DNA of 55,742 bases from UMGS1279 sp045577495 (GCA_045577495.1 JAZNIK010000071.1:1-55742); one strand, 5' to 3'. Shown: positions 7,849 through 17,836, counted from the first letter of the stretch. Translations and numbers: made by a program. The notes: a model not told the origin generated them from the letters alone.

Positions 7849-9738
7849 TCTTTTTGCTAGATATATCGCGCCGTTACATTTTGTGATTTCATTAGCATCA
7901 CCATAAAGTGTCTCAAGTTTAAAGCCATCTTTAACCTTAAACTCTGTTTTATGGGTTTTATCATCATAGTTTACGGCTACAATAATCGCTTCATCATCAT
8001 TTATCATATGCTCTGTAACGCCGATAAAAGCATTATTACTAACACAGATTTTTTTATCTATCTGCTCGCGGCCTATTTCGCTATAAATCCTATAATATGG
8101 TTTTTGGTTAGCCTCATTAAAAGAGCCCGGTTTATCCCACAACATTGTTTCAAGCGGAAAACTGAGAAAATAAACTGTACCTTTACCAAATTTATATTTA
8201 GAAAAGATTACATTATCCTCATTGTTTTTGCCAACAATATCGGCGCCAATGCTTTCAAGATAAATATTTGCCTCGCCACTAAAGGGAAGTGCAAATTCAC
8301 CATCGGCTGTTTTCATTTCCATTACCGAATTTTTAAACCCACGGAACACACCATTTGAACGAAGTCCAAAAATTCTTTCAAACTCAGTTAACAAGCCATT
8401 ATCTGCCGAAATATACAGCGTTGCGCCGCCGTTTTCAACCCTATCAATAAGGTAATCATATGTTTGCTTAAACATTACCTGCCAACCCTTAATGCTTGGA
8501 ACTATGTATATCGGAGCCTCTGGTATCTGCTCTGTTTGAGTCCAATCTCTGAACTCAATTTCCAGTCCCGCCTGCTTACCTAAAATATAACTGGCCGCAG
8601 CGCTTTCCCAGTTTCTGCCGTTAAGGGTGGATATGCATACGGCATCGGTCTTGCGTTTTGGAAGCTCATCAAAGGGAAGCTTATCTAAAACCTCGCCAAA
8701 TGCCTTTAATTCTCTTGCAACAGGCTTTGGCTTGCGCTGGATATCCAAAAGTCCTAGTTCACGCTCTATCATAGCCCAACTGTATGGCGGTTTTGATAGT
8801 TTTAAATGCTCGTGACCGCACCAGAAGAAGTATCCCTTACCGCTAACCGACCAGCTCGAAAAAAGATTAACCCTAACAAAGTCAGCCGCAAATTCGCGAT
8901 GACCCAGCATATCATTAAAGGTTCCCTGCTCTTGAATTAAAGCGGGTTTTGCGCCAACACTTGAATAAAGCACCGTTTGAGCTGTGGGGGCAATGGTTGT
9001 TCGCATTTGGTTTATCGGCTCAACATTGGCACCAATAGTCGGCGATGGATAAGGGTGCGTGGTAAGAATATCGGTAAGCTCGGCTTGGTCCATAATATTC
9101 CAAACACCGCCGGGAGTTTCACTCAGCGCATGCATACCCGACATAATTTCTCTTGAGGGGTCTGCCGAACGAATGGTATTCGCAACAAAGGCGGTCCATG
9201 TGTATGCGCTACCGCGGGTATATGCTTCACTAAGGCAGTTACATTCATTACCCAAATCCCAATATTTAATAACGTCAAAATCCTTAAAATGAGAAACAAA
9301 ACGCTTTATATAGCGTTGTGCCCACATTAAAACCTCTCCGTCAGAAATAAGGTTTTTGCCCTCAAGAGCGGGTGGAACAAACATTCTGCCACTCATCCAA
9401 CCTGTTAAAACAGACACAACAAGACCCATACCATATTTTTTAGCGGTATTACAAAAATCCTCAAAGTTCTCAAGCATTTTTGGGTCAACACCGTCGCCTT
9501 GGCCTATCGGTTTCTCATTTACATCAACATATTCACAAGGATTATTACGCCAAGCATATGTTCTGTATACAGGTTGAAAATCACGCCAGTTTGGAAACAC
9601 GCGCATATATTTAACGCCATTTTCACTAAGCACTTTTAAATCTTCTTCTATTACCTGATGGTCGTAATATTTCCACATATCTGTTCCGTGAACAGAATCC
9701 CAATAATTACAGCCAATCATAAAATGTTGTTTTTTCAA
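7843..9738 (-). CDS. Clan GH-A glycoside hydrolase (GH5-like)
   Basis: A 631-residue enzyme with no signal peptide, so probably cytoplasmic. The first ~330 residues form a TIM barrel of clan GH-A type: RVFPNWRDFQ early, the acid/base glutamate at E165 in YWDLGNECN, and a candidate nucleophile E270 in LIQEQGT. The rest (about 360-560) resembles the trimerisation/glutamine-amidotransferase-like domain found in beta-galactosidases, with a small C-terminal beta domain. It follows rhaB by 31 bases, so the substrate is probably an oligosaccharide releasing rhamnose or a related deoxysugar. The exact GH family cannot be fixed by eye. Confidence 0.75.
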   Translation of the reverse strand: MKKQHFMIGCNYWDSVHGTDMWKYYDHQVIEEDLKVLSENGVKYMRVFPNWRDFQPVYRTYAWRNNPCEYVDVNEKPIGQGDGVDPKMLENFEDFCNTAKKYGMGLVVSVLTGWMSGRMFVPPALEGKNLISDGEVLMWAQRYIKRFVSHFKDFDVIKYWDLGNECNCLSEAYTRGSAYTWTAFVANTIRSADPSREIMSGMHALSETPGGVWNIMDQAELTDILTTHPYPSPTIGANVEPINQMRTTIAPTAQTVLYSSVGAKPALIQEQGTFNDMLGHREFAADFVRVNLFSSWSVSGKGYFFWCGHEHLKLSKPPYSWAMIERELGLLDIQRKPKPVARELKAFGEVLDKLPFDELPKRKTDAVCISTLNGRNWESAAASYILGKQAGLEIEFRDWTQTEQIPEAPIYIVPSIKGWQVMFKQTYDYLIDRVENGGATLYISADNGLLTEFERIFGLRSNGVFRGFKNSVMEMKTADGEFALPFSGEANIYLESIGADIVGKNNEDNVIFSKYKFGKGTVYFLSFPLETMLWDKPGSFNEANQKPYYRIYSEIGREQIDKKICVSNNAFIGVTEHMINDDEAIIVAVNYDDKTHKTEFKVKDGFKLETLYGDANEITKCNGAIYLAKRK

Positions 9739-9769
9739 AGCAAATACCCCCTTTGCTTTAATTTAAAAA

Positions 9770-11242
9770 CTATTTGCCAAGATGCTTTTTAAACTCCTCA
9801 AACGCCTCTATAATGCCATCAACTGTGTTTGGCATATATGTTTTAACATCAAAGCTTTCTTCAATGATTTTTCTTGCAGAATTCAAATCCTCTATCATAC
9901 CAAATGCCATCATTTGAACTGCTGCATTACCTGTAACTGTTGCCTCAACAGGACCTGCCATAACCTTTTTCTCGCAATAATCTGCTGTCATACTGCAAAG
10001 GAGTTGGTCCTTAATACCGCCGCCAATCATATGAATTACAGGAAGTTCATGGCCTGAAAGTTTTTCTAACATTTCGGTAGAGTAGCGATATTTGAAGGCT
10101 AGACTTTGATAGATACAACGAAGAATTTCGCCCATAGTCTGTGGAACATACTGCCCTGTACGCTCACAAAATTCTTGAACGCGTTTTGGCATATTACCGG
10201 GGGCAACAAAATCCTTAGCATCGGGGTCTACAAAGCATTTAAACGGCTCTGCCTCTTTAGCGGCACGCTCCATCTCATCAAAGGAAACATCAAGACCTTG
10301 ACGCTTCCACTCCTGCCTTGACTGTTGAATAAGCCAAAGTCCCATAATGTTTTTAAGGTAACGGATTTTTCCGTCCGATGCGCCCTCGTTTGTAAATCCA
10401 ATTTGTCTTGACTCCTCGGTTAGAATTGGGTCATCGTTAATGGTACCAAAAAGCGACCAGGTACCGCAACTAATATATGCAAAGTTTTTATCCTGAGTTG
10501 GAACAGATGCTACTGCTGATGCAGTATCGTGCGAAGCAACTGCAACAACGGGAACGCTATCACAGTGAAGCTCCTCGCATATTTCGGGTAAAAGCATACC
10601 ATATGCTTCGCCCGGTTTAATAATTTCTGCAAAAAGGTGTTTTGAAACGCCCAAAGCCTTTAAAACCTTTTCGTTCCAATCCTTTGTTCTGGGGTCGAGT
10701 AATCCTGTTGTAGATGCGTTTGAATACTCAATTCTTTTAGCACCTGTTAAAAAATATGCAAAAAGGTCGGGCATAAGCAAAAGTGTTTTTGCTTGATTTA
10801 AAGTCTCTTTACGATTTTTAACTAAATACTGAAGTTGATAAATTGTGTTAAGGTCGATTTGCTGAATACCTGTTTCGGCATAAAGTTCTTCCTTAGACAT
10901 GTGTTTATAAAATTCTTCCTGCATGCCCTCGGTGCGAATGTCACGATAGTTAACAGGGTTTGCCAAAAGTTCGCCGTGCTCATCTAAAAGGCCAAAATCA
11001 ACGCCCCAAGTATCAATACCAATACTATCAAAGCCACCTGCCGCATTTGCCTTTAAAATACCCTGCTTTATCTCGTGAAAGAGGCGCAAAGCATCCCAAT
11101 ACAAATGACCCGCAACCTCGACAGGCTCGTTGGCAAAGCGGTGAACCTCCTCGATAATCATTTTGCCGTTTTCAATTCTGGAAAGCATTGCGCGACCGCT
11201 TGATGCACCAAAATCGAATGCTAAAATTTGATTTTTTTTCAT
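9770..11242 (-). CDS. rhaB: Rhamnulokinase (FGGY sugar kinase)
   Basis: RhaB phosphorylates L-rhamnulose to rhamnulose-1-phosphate. The N-terminus LAFDFGASSGRAML is the ATPase phosphate-1 motif in its RhaB form. GIDTWGVDFGLLD and SHDTASAVASVP are FGGY signatures, and VIHMIGGGIKDQLLCSMTAD is the second nucleotide motif. At 490 residues it is the normal length. Its partner downstream is a GH-A glycosidase. The isomerase and aldolase genes rhaA and rhaD are not in the window. GGAGGAAAAATT precedes the ATG. Confidence 0.92.
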   Translation of the reverse strand: MKKNQILAFDFGASSGRAMLSRIENGKMIIEEVHRFANEPVEVAGHLYWDALRLFHEIKQGILKANAAGGFDSIGIDTWGVDFGLLDEHGELLANPVNYRDIRTEGMQEEFYKHMSKEELYAETGIQQIDLNTIYQLQYLVKNRKETLNQAKTLLLMPDLFAYFLTGAKRIEYSNASTTGLLDPRTKDWNEKVLKALGVSKHLFAEIIKPGEAYGMLLPEICEELHCDSVPVVAVASHDTASAVASVPTQDKNFAYISCGTWSLFGTINDDPILTEESRQIGFTNEGASDGKIRYLKNIMGLWLIQQSRQEWKRQGLDVSFDEMERAAKEAEPFKCFVDPDAKDFVAPGNMPKRVQEFCERTGQYVPQTMGEILRCIYQSLAFKYRYSTEMLEKLSGHELPVIHMIGGGIKDQLLCSMTADYCEKKVMAGPVEATVTGNAAVQMMAFGMIEDLNSARKIIEESFDVKTYMPNTVDGIIEAFEEFKKHLGK

Positions 11243-11353
11243 AATTTTTCCTCCACTATAATTGTTTGTATATTTAATTTTTTATTGAACAAAATAAAGA
11301 TAGGCAACCGATTAAAAAGCTTGTCGCACTACTATAAAAGGAGCAAGAAAAAA

Positions 11354-11569
11354 ATGTTTGATAAAATTTGCCTTATTCTCTCAATCATAGGCGGACTTAA
11401 CTGGGGTAGCATCGGCCTTTTTGGTTTTGATATTGTCGCTTGGATTTTCGGCGGACAGGATGCTATTTTCAGTAGAATTATCTACACCCTTGTTGGCTTG
11501 GCATCGGTGTGGTGTATTTCACTTTTATTCCGAAGTGAGCATGAAACAAACCACGAAGTTAGTCACTAA
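11354..11569 (+). CDS. DUF378 small membrane protein
   Basis: A 71-residue protein with two hydrophobic segments and the DUF378 signature ILSIIGGLNWGSIGLFGFD. The role is unknown; the family is widespread in Firmicutes as a predicted inner-membrane protein. I start at ATG 11354, which has AAAAGGAG 10 bases upstream. Its stop codon overlaps the stop of the convergent DUF3006 gene by 3 bases. Confidence 0.85.
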   Translation: MFDKICLILSIIGGLNWGSIGLFGFDIVAWIFGGQDAIFSRIIYTLVGLASVWCISLLFRSEHETNHEVSH

Positions 11570-11772
11570 TCAAACAAGCTATCCTGTAGCTCGATGAGTT
11601 TTTCTCGTCGGGCTTTTGTTTTTGCCTTATCTAAAAAGTATTTTCCATCCTTAAAGGTTAAAACGCTGCCCTCATTTGCAGAATTTTCAACCCTCTCTTT
11701 TACTACCTTTTTAATAATGCCATCTTCTTCAATTAGAGCATATTCGCCCTCATATCTATCTAAAATTATCAT
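11566..11772 (-). CDS. DUF3006 domain protein
   Basis: A 68-residue protein starting MIILDRYEGEYALIEEDG, the beta-rich DUF3006 pattern. The function is unknown. DUF3006 genes typically sit beside ComEC-like metallo-beta-lactamase hydrolases, and here the gene follows one by 13 bases in the same direction. I infer a shared role, possibly as a regulator or partner. Confidence 0.8.
   Translation of the reverse strand: MIILDRYEGEYALIEEDGIIKKVVKERVENSANEGSVLTFKDGKYFLDKAKTKARREKLIELQDSLFD
11589..11623 (+). terminator. Terminator of DUF378 gene, inside DUF3006 coding region
   Basis: GCTCGATGAG pairs with CTCGTCGGGC (two G-U pairs) around TTTTT and is followed by TTTTGTTTTT. It reads as a plus-strand terminator embedded in the 3' end of the convergent gene. 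Confidence 0.6.
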
Positions 11773-11785
11773 AATTTCAACTCTT

Positions 11786-12730
11786 TTACGATATTTTAAA
11801 AACTTTTATATTTTCTTTTCCAATTTCACATCTGATATTTTGGTCTAAATCGGTTCTGTAAATCTTAACACTGAATTTTCCAAGTCTTTGGCAAACCTCT
11901 TTTGAGGGATGATTGTAGTTGTTATCATATCCGCAAGAAGCAATAGCAATTTTGGGTGTTGTTCTACTTAAAAACTCATCACTAGTTGATGTTTTGGAGC
12001 CGTGATGACCGAGTTTTAAAATATCACAATCTAAATTGGGCACCAAGCTTTGCAGTTTTAGTTCTTCATCGCCCTCTAAATCGCCCGTAAATAATACCTT
12101 TTTATCATTTAATGTAAGCATAGTTACTATGCTTTTATTGTTTGAACTTTCTGCCGACGGGTTAACATACAAAATTTCTAAAACCGCATTACCGATTTTA
12201 AAACTATCCGAAACATTTGGCAAAACAAGCTCGGTATTATTGGCGTCTGCGGTAGTTATTGTTTTATAATATAAATCCTTATTTTCATCGCACTTTGTAA
12301 GCTTATTTATTACAAGTTTATCAATTTTTATATTTTCTGCAAGGTCCAAATAACCGCCTAAATGGTCACTATCATTATGTGTTGCTATCGCCAAGTCAAC
12401 CTTTTTAATCCCTAGCTTTCTCAGCCGTTTATAAATTAAATCACTTTCATCTTTTAGCCCAAAATCTATAACCGCGCACATATTTCTGCTTTTTATAATG
12501 GTAGAGTCGGCTTGACCTACCGATAAAAATTCAACAAACTCACTCTCATCATCTGTAGCCGATGCGCCAAACACCTTTAGAAGTTCATTTGCGGGTGATT
12601 TTGAAATATACCCAAAACTATAAGCCACCTCGCAAAGAACGGGTGCAAAAAACAAAACGGCAACTAACGATATGACAACAAAAATTTTAAAGCTTTTTAT
12701 TTTCTCTTGCGGTTCTTTTTCGGTTCCCAA
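11786..12730 (-). CDS. ComEC-like metallo-beta-lactamase-fold hydrolase, membrane anchored
   Basis: One N-terminal transmembrane helix (about 14-35) is followed by an MBL domain with the zinc motif THNDSDHLGG, preceded by SVGQADSTII and followed by VLFTGDLEGDEE and LGHHGSKTSTS. These are the ComEC/Rec2 C-terminal-domain signatures, so an extracytoplasmic nuclease or phosphodiesterase is plausible. The channel domain of ComEC is absent. It overlaps the upstream ygiQ-like gene by 34 bases and probably starts at TTG 12730, which has a GGGGG stretch about 12 bases upstream. Its pairing with DUF3006 is a recurrent cassette. Confidence 0.82.
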   Translation of the reverse strand: MGTEKEPQEKIKSFKIFVVISLVAVLFFAPVLCEVAYSFGYISKSPANELLKVFGASATDDESEFVEFLSVGQADSTIIKSRNMCAVIDFGLKDESDLIYKRLRKLGIKKVDLAIATHNDSDHLGGYLDLAENIKIDKLVINKLTKCDENKDLYYKTITTADANNTELVLPNVSDSFKIGNAVLEILYVNPSAESSNNKSIVTMLTLNDKKVLFTGDLEGDEELKLQSLVPNLDCDILKLGHHGSKTSTSDEFLSRTTPKIAIASCGYDNNYNHPSKEVCQRLGKFSVKIYRTDLDQNIRCEIGKENIKVFKIS

Positions 12731-14586
12731 CGATTTGTTTTCCCCCTGCGAGAATTTATTGAAGTCTTTTTAGAATTGTTGTTTTGCATTTTGCTTGTAG
12801 CAGACGGCAAAATAAGACATTCGGGCGAACGGCCGATAAGCCTTGTTTTACCGGTTAGTTTAAGCGCTTTTTCAATAACAGGTCTATTTTCAGGCTTAAA
12901 ATACTGAAGTAAAGCACGTTGCATTGCCTTTTCCTCTGCCGTTTTGCTAACATAAACAGGCTTCATTGTGTATGGGTCAAGCCCGGTATAGAACATACAG
13001 GTTGAAATCGTACCCGGTGTGGGATAAAAATCCTGAACCTGCCTTGGATGTATGCCTTGCTTTTTAAGGAATACTGCCAAATCTACCGCATCGGAAAGTG
13101 TGCTTCCGGGGTGGCTTGACATAAGGTATGGTACTAAATATTGCTCCTTATTCATTCCCTTTGTAAGCTCGTAAAAACGCTTTTGAAACTTTAAATATTC
13201 CTCAATATGCGGTTTGCCCATTTTATCCAAAACCGCCGCCGAGCAATGCTCAGGTGCAACCTTTAACTGACCGCTTACGTGATACCTAACCAAATCCTTG
13301 AAAAATCTTTCATCCTTATCGGCTATAAGATAATCATATCGAATACCCGAACGGATAAAAATGCTTTTGATTTTTGGAATTTTTCGCATTTCGGATAAAA
13401 TTTCACGATACTCGGTATGGTCTATTTTTAAGGCAGGGCATCTTGTTGGCGCAAGGCACTTTTTACCCTTGCAAAGACCGCTTTTAAGTTGTTTATCGCA
13501 AGAGGTTGTTCTAAAGTTTGCGGTAGGTCCGCCAACATCGTGAATATAGCCCTTAAAGTTTTTATTTTTGGTTAAAAGCTCTGCCTCGCTCAAAACCGAA
13601 GTCTTACTTCTTACGCTTATTTGCCTACCCTGATGAAAGGCAATAGAGCAAAAATTACAAGCGCCAAAGCAACCTCTGTTATGGGTTACCGAAAATTCAA
13701 CCTCTTTAATTGCGGGAACACCGCCAAGCTTTTCATAAATGGGGTGATACGTTCTCTCATACGGCAGAGCATAAACCTCATCCATCTCCTTTGTTGTAAG
13801 AGGTGGCATTGGTGGATTTTGAACTATATATTCTCCACCCTTTTGCATCTGTATTAAACGCTTACCGCGAACGGCATCCATCTCATCATACTGGACTCTG
13901 CAAGCATTTGCATAAGCCTCTTTTGATGAACTAACCTTTTCAAACGAGGGCAACATTATTCCGTTTATACCCTCAACATTTTTGGTTTTATAACAAGTGC
14001 CTAAAATATCTGTGATTTCGTTTATCGGCTTACCCGAAGCCAAGGCTTTGGCCAGTTCTTTTGTAGACCTTTCGCCCATACCGAAAGAGAGAATATCTGC
14101 ACCCGACTCGGTGAGTACCGACTGCATAACGCTATCGTTCCAGTAATCATAGTGTGCAAAACGCCTGAGTGATGCCTCAAGACCGCCGATAATTACAGGC
14201 GTATCGGGGAATCTCTCCTTAACAAGCTTGGTATACACCGTAACCGCCCTATCGGGTCTAAGACCCGCTTTATTACCTGGTGAATAAGCATCATCACTTC
14301 TTTTGCGTTTAGCGGCGGTATAGTGCGCCACCATTGAATCTATATTACCTGCGTTTATCATAAAGGCAAGGTTAGGTTTGCCAAAACGGGAAATATCCTC
14401 AGTATTTTTAAAGTTAGGTTGAGCAATTATACCAACGCTATAACCCTCTGCCTCAAGCAAACGGGTGAGAATTGCCGTGCCGAAGCTAGGGTGGTCAACA
14501 TATGCGTCACCCGTAATAAAAACAAAATCAACTGTTTCCCATCCGCGCTTTGCGGCGTCCTCTTTACAAATCGGCAAAAAACCCAT
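12697..14586 (-). CDS. YgiQ-family radical SAM protein
   Basis: A 629-residue protein. The [4Fe-4S] motif is CFGACNFC (CX3CX2C) in RGCFGACNFCSIAFHQGR, after an N-terminal cobalamin-domain-like region (FITGDAYVDHPSFG, FPDTPVIIGGLEASLRR). The segment PGSTLSDAVDLAVFLKK and the family-typical C-terminus ending in a basic tail follow. The substrate of YgiQ proteins is not established. GGAGT lies 8 bases before the ATG. The gene is coupled to the MBL-fold gene downstream and lies 20 bases after ftsK. Confidence 0.9.
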   Translation of the reverse strand: MGFLPICKEDAAKRGWETVDFVFITGDAYVDHPSFGTAILTRLLEAEGYSVGIIAQPNFKNTEDISRFGKPNLAFMINAGNIDSMVAHYTAAKRKRSDDAYSPGNKAGLRPDRAVTVYTKLVKERFPDTPVIIGGLEASLRRFAHYDYWNDSVMQSVLTESGADILSFGMGERSTKELAKALASGKPINEITDILGTCYKTKNVEGINGIMLPSFEKVSSSKEAYANACRVQYDEMDAVRGKRLIQMQKGGEYIVQNPPMPPLTTKEMDEVYALPYERTYHPIYEKLGGVPAIKEVEFSVTHNRGCFGACNFCSIAFHQGRQISVRSKTSVLSEAELLTKNKNFKGYIHDVGGPTANFRTTSCDKQLKSGLCKGKKCLAPTRCPALKIDHTEYREILSEMRKIPKIKSIFIRSGIRYDYLIADKDERFFKDLVRYHVSGQLKVAPEHCSAAVLDKMGKPHIEEYLKFQKRFYELTKGMNKEQYLVPYLMSSHPGSTLSDAVDLAVFLKKQGIHPRQVQDFYPTPGTISTCMFYTGLDPYTMKPVYVSKTAEEKAMQRALLQYFKPENRPVIEKALKLTGKTRLIGRSPECLILPSATSKMQNNNSKKTSINSRRGKTNRWEPKKNRKRK

Positions 14587-14605
14587 TAGCTTTTACTCCA
14601 ATACA

Positions 14606-17050
14606 CTATTCCTCGTCGCTACTACCTGCCTGCATCTCTAAAAACTGTGCCTTCGTTATGAGCACCTGACGAGGCTTTGAGCCTTCATACGGGCCTATTA
14701 CGCCCATTTCTTCCATCTCATTTATTATTCTAGCCGCTCTGGCGTAGCCAAGTTTTAATCGGCTTTGCAGTAATGATGATGATGCGCGACCCGAATCAAT
14801 AACACATTCAATGGCTTGATTTATCATTGGGTCGCGGTCACTACCACCCTCACCAGCATCAAGCTTACCACCCTTTTCCTTAGGTTTAACCGCCATACGC
14901 TCAATCTCTTCGCTTATGGTTTCATCATATTCACTGGTTTTTCCCTTTTTAATAAACTCAACAACCTTTTCAACCTCACCGTCACTTACAAAGCAACCCT
15001 GAATTCTTGTGGGTTTATTTGAACCAACAGGACAAAAAAGCATATCGCCCTTACCCAAAAGCTTTTCGGCGCCGCCCATATCTAAAATGGTTCTACTATC
15101 TATCTGAGAAGACACCGCAAAAGCAATTCTAGTAGGAACGTTTGCCTTGATAAGACCTGTTACAACATCAACTGATGGACGCTGAGTTGCGATTATAAGG
15201 TGCATACCCGCCGCTCTTGCCTTTTGAGCGATACGGCAAATAGCATCCTCAACCTCGTTTGGTGCCGTCATCATAAGGTCTGCAAGTTCGTCTATAATGA
15301 TAACGATATGTGGCATTTTGGGTAAATCATCACTCATCTCTGCCAAGTGATTATAACCCTCCAAATTGCGAACATCATTTTCTGCAAAAAGGCGATATCT
15401 TTTTTCCATCTCCTGCACTGCCCAGCCAAGCGCACCCGATGCTTTTCTCGGGTCGGTAACAACGGGGATAAGCAAATGCGGAATACCATTATAGATGCCA
15501 AGCTCAACAACCTTTGGATCAATCATCAAAAGCTTAACATCATCGGGGTTTGCTTTATATAAAAGACTGATAATAATTGAGTTAATGCAAACCGATTTAC
15601 CCGAACCTGTTGCACCCGCAATAAGTCCGTGCGGCATTTTTGATATATCGGTCATAACGGCTTTACCCGCAATATCCTTACCGAGCGCAACAGTAAGTTT
15701 GCTTTTTGCCGTCATAAATTCTACAGTTTCGATAATGTCGCGCACACCAACCGCCGCGGTAGATTTATTGGGAACCTCAATACCAACCGCTGCCTTGTTA
15801 GGAATAGGGGCTTCAATACGAACACCGCTTGTTGCAAGGTTAAGCGCAATATCGTTTGCAAGACCTGTGATTTTGCTGATTTTAACACCTGCGGAGGGTT
15901 GAAGCTCGTATCTTGTAACGGCAGGACCACGGCTAACATCCAGAACCCTTGTTTCAACGCCAAAGCTACGCAAAACGTTAACAAGGTTTTCTGCAGTTTC
16001 TCTTAAATCCTTTTCACTTTGTGCCGCACCTTTTCTGCGGTTTTCGGTAAGCAGACTAACAGGTGGAAAATGATATTCCTCCTCTACTGCTTCTGCAGAT
16101 TCTATCTCGGCAGTAACCTCTGCCTTGGCAACTCTAACCTCGGCAGAACTAATCTTTTCGGGGTTCTCGGTTATAACTGCCGATTCATCACCATCGATAA
16201 ATTCGGCACTTGAGGCAGGTGCATCTGCATCATCGGGAATCGGTACTTCATCCTGAGGAACATCGTGATATGCCGCAACAACTCTACGGCTTTTTCTTCC
16301 AAGACTTTCTTTTACAATCTCGCGCTCCTCAGGTATATCATCAACGGGAATATCAAACTCAAAAGCCTTTTTCTTTTCGGCTTCGGCTTTTTGTTCTTCT
16401 CTTTGCTCTTTTGCCAAGGCAAAGGTTTCACTAGCCTGACGCTCGATAGTTTTAACAGGTTTTACGAGTGTACGGAACAAGCCTATAAGGGTTGTTCCTG
16501 TAAGCAGCATAAATAAAACAAAAATAACAAGGCATACGGTAACGCCTGCACCCGCTTTGCCAAAAGCCAAATAAAGCGGCTCACCGATAAGGGCACCCAA
16601 AAATCCGCCACCTTTAATTTCAACGCCGTTTTTATACGCATTTACAAGATGCTCACCAAAGTTCTCAACCTGTGGGTGTCTCCCAAAAACATCTATTGCG
16701 GCACCTAAAAACACAACTAAAAACGCCGACTCTACAAGCCTGACGGTTACGCTTGAATTCAGTCTGTCCAAAGCGCAAAAAACTGCCACAAAGCCTATAA
16801 ATAAAGGCAATGTGTAAACACATACTCCGAATATACCAAACAAAGCATTATGTAAGAATGTCCACGCGCTTTGACCCTCAATAAATACCAAAAACAAGAT
16901 AAGCAAGGCTAAAGCAAAAAGCAAAATAGCGGTAAGCTCACGGTTACCAGTTGGCTTTTGCTTTGTTTCCTGCCTACTTCTTTTAATTTCGGTAGCAGTA
17001 GCGCTTTTCTTTTTAGGGGGTCTGCCCCTTGTGGCTTTTTTTGCCGGCAT
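14606..17050 (-). CDS. ftsK: FtsK/SpoIIIE DNA translocase
   Basis: Pumps chromosomal DNA through the division or sporulation septum. Four to five N-terminal transmembrane helices lie at about 38-190. An acidic, Lys/Glu-rich linker follows, then the motor domain with Walker A GATGSGKS at 479-486 and Walker B IVIIIDELADLMM near 585. The C-terminal gamma winged-helix domain (about 745-805, RASSSLLQSRLKLGYARAARIINEMEEMGVIGP) reads oriented KOPS/SRS sequences. At 814 residues it has the usual size. The neighbour tepA matches the order in Bacillus (ymfB/tepA next to spoIIIE), so a SpoIIIE-type role is possible. Confidence 0.95.
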   Translation of the reverse strand: MPAKKATRGRPPKKKSATATEIKRSRQETKQKPTGNRELTAILLFALALLILFLVFIEGQSAWTFLHNALFGIFGVCVYTLPLFIGFVAVFCALDRLNSSVTVRLVESAFLVVFLGAAIDVFGRHPQVENFGEHLVNAYKNGVEIKGGGFLGALIGEPLYLAFGKAGAGVTVCLVIFVLFMLLTGTTLIGLFRTLVKPVKTIERQASETFALAKEQREEQKAEAEKKKAFEFDIPVDDIPEEREIVKESLGRKSRRVVAAYHDVPQDEVPIPDDADAPASSAEFIDGDESAVITENPEKISSAEVRVAKAEVTAEIESAEAVEEEYHFPPVSLLTENRRKGAAQSEKDLRETAENLVNVLRSFGVETRVLDVSRGPAVTRYELQPSAGVKISKITGLANDIALNLATSGVRIEAPIPNKAAVGIEVPNKSTAAVGVRDIIETVEFMTAKSKLTVALGKDIAGKAVMTDISKMPHGLIAGATGSGKSVCINSIIISLLYKANPDDVKLLMIDPKVVELGIYNGIPHLLIPVVTDPRKASGALGWAVQEMEKRYRLFAENDVRNLEGYNHLAEMSDDLPKMPHIVIIIDELADLMMTAPNEVEDAICRIAQKARAAGMHLIIATQRPSVDVVTGLIKANVPTRIAFAVSSQIDSRTILDMGGAEKLLGKGDMLFCPVGSNKPTRIQGCFVSDGEVEKVVEFIKKGKTSEYDETISEEIERMAVKPKEKGGKLDAGEGGSDRDPMINQAIECVIDSGRASSSLLQSRLKLGYARAARIINEMEEMGVIGPYEGSKPRQVLITKAQFLEMQAGSSDEE

Positions 17051-17092
17051 TTAATTACATCCTTCCAAAAAATATGTACGGGCTTTAGCCCA

Positions 17093-17836
17093 TTATTTTT
17101 TATTGTTTTTATTATCCTCTATCAAGCTATAAAGCTTTTTTATTGCCTCGCTTAAAGTGCCAACCTTATCAATAAGCCCGATCTGAACCGCATCTTCACC
17201 GCGAAGGACTGTTCCCATATCGGTAGCAAGCTCACCTGTATTCATCATAAGAGAATGGATTTTATCCGAACTTACATTTGAATTGGTTGTTATAAAATCT
17301 GTTATTCTTTCCTGCATTTTTTCAAAATAGTTTAGTGTTTGAGGAACCCCCAAAACAAGCCCGTTTGTGCGCACAGGATGAATGGTCATAGTGGCAGACG
17401 GAACAATAAAGGAATAATTCGATGCCACCGCAAGTGGAACACCGATGGAATGACCGCCGCCAAGCACTAAAGATACTGTTGGTTTGCTCATACCCGAAAT
17501 AAGCTCTGCCAAGGCAAGACCTGCCTCAACATCACCACCAACGGTGTTTAAGATAACCAACATTCCGTCAACCTCGTCATTTTGCTCAATTGCAACAAGA
17601 TTGGGAATAACATGCTCATACCTTGTTGCCTTTGTGCCCTGCGGAAGCTGAATATGACCCTCAATCTCACCCGCAATAGTAAGACAGTGAATAACATATT
17701 TGCCATTTGTGGGAGTAACCGAGCCAATCTCTTTAATTTGCTCTAACTGTTGTTTGGTAACACCCGCTGTATTCTCTTGATTTTCGTCATTATTTGACTG
17801 TGTATTTTTAGAATCGTTAAAGTCTGTTTTAATCAT
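17093..17836 (-). CDS. tepA: ClpP-fold translocation-enhancing protease TepA
   Basis: A ClpP/crotonase-fold serine protease of 247 residues. Catalytic Ser lies in GGGHSIGVPLA and His in MTIHPVRTNG; ILNTVGGDVEAGLALAELI is the ClpP-like glycine-rich strand. Bacillus TepA is involved in protein export and forespore stability and is encoded next to spoIIIE, as here. A Gln/Asn-rich N-terminal tail precedes the domain. AAAGGTGATTG lies before the ATG. Confidence 0.88.
   Translation of the reverse strand: MIKTDFNDSKNTQSNNDENQENTAGVTKQQLEQIKEIGSVTPTNGKYVIHCLTIAGEIEGHIQLPQGTKATRYEHVIPNLVAIEQNDEVDGMLVILNTVGGDVEAGLALAELISGMSKPTVSLVLGGGHSIGVPLAVASNYSFIVPSATMTIHPVRTNGLVLGVPQTLNYFEKMQERITDFITTNSNVSSDKIHSLMMNTGELATDMGTVLRGEDAVQIGLIDKVGTLSEAIKKLYSLIEDNKNNKK

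Noticed and set aside
15495..15902. A 135-codon plus-strand frame opposite ftsK
   Set aside because: It is the shadow of a highly conserved motor domain, has no ribosome site and shows no domain pattern.
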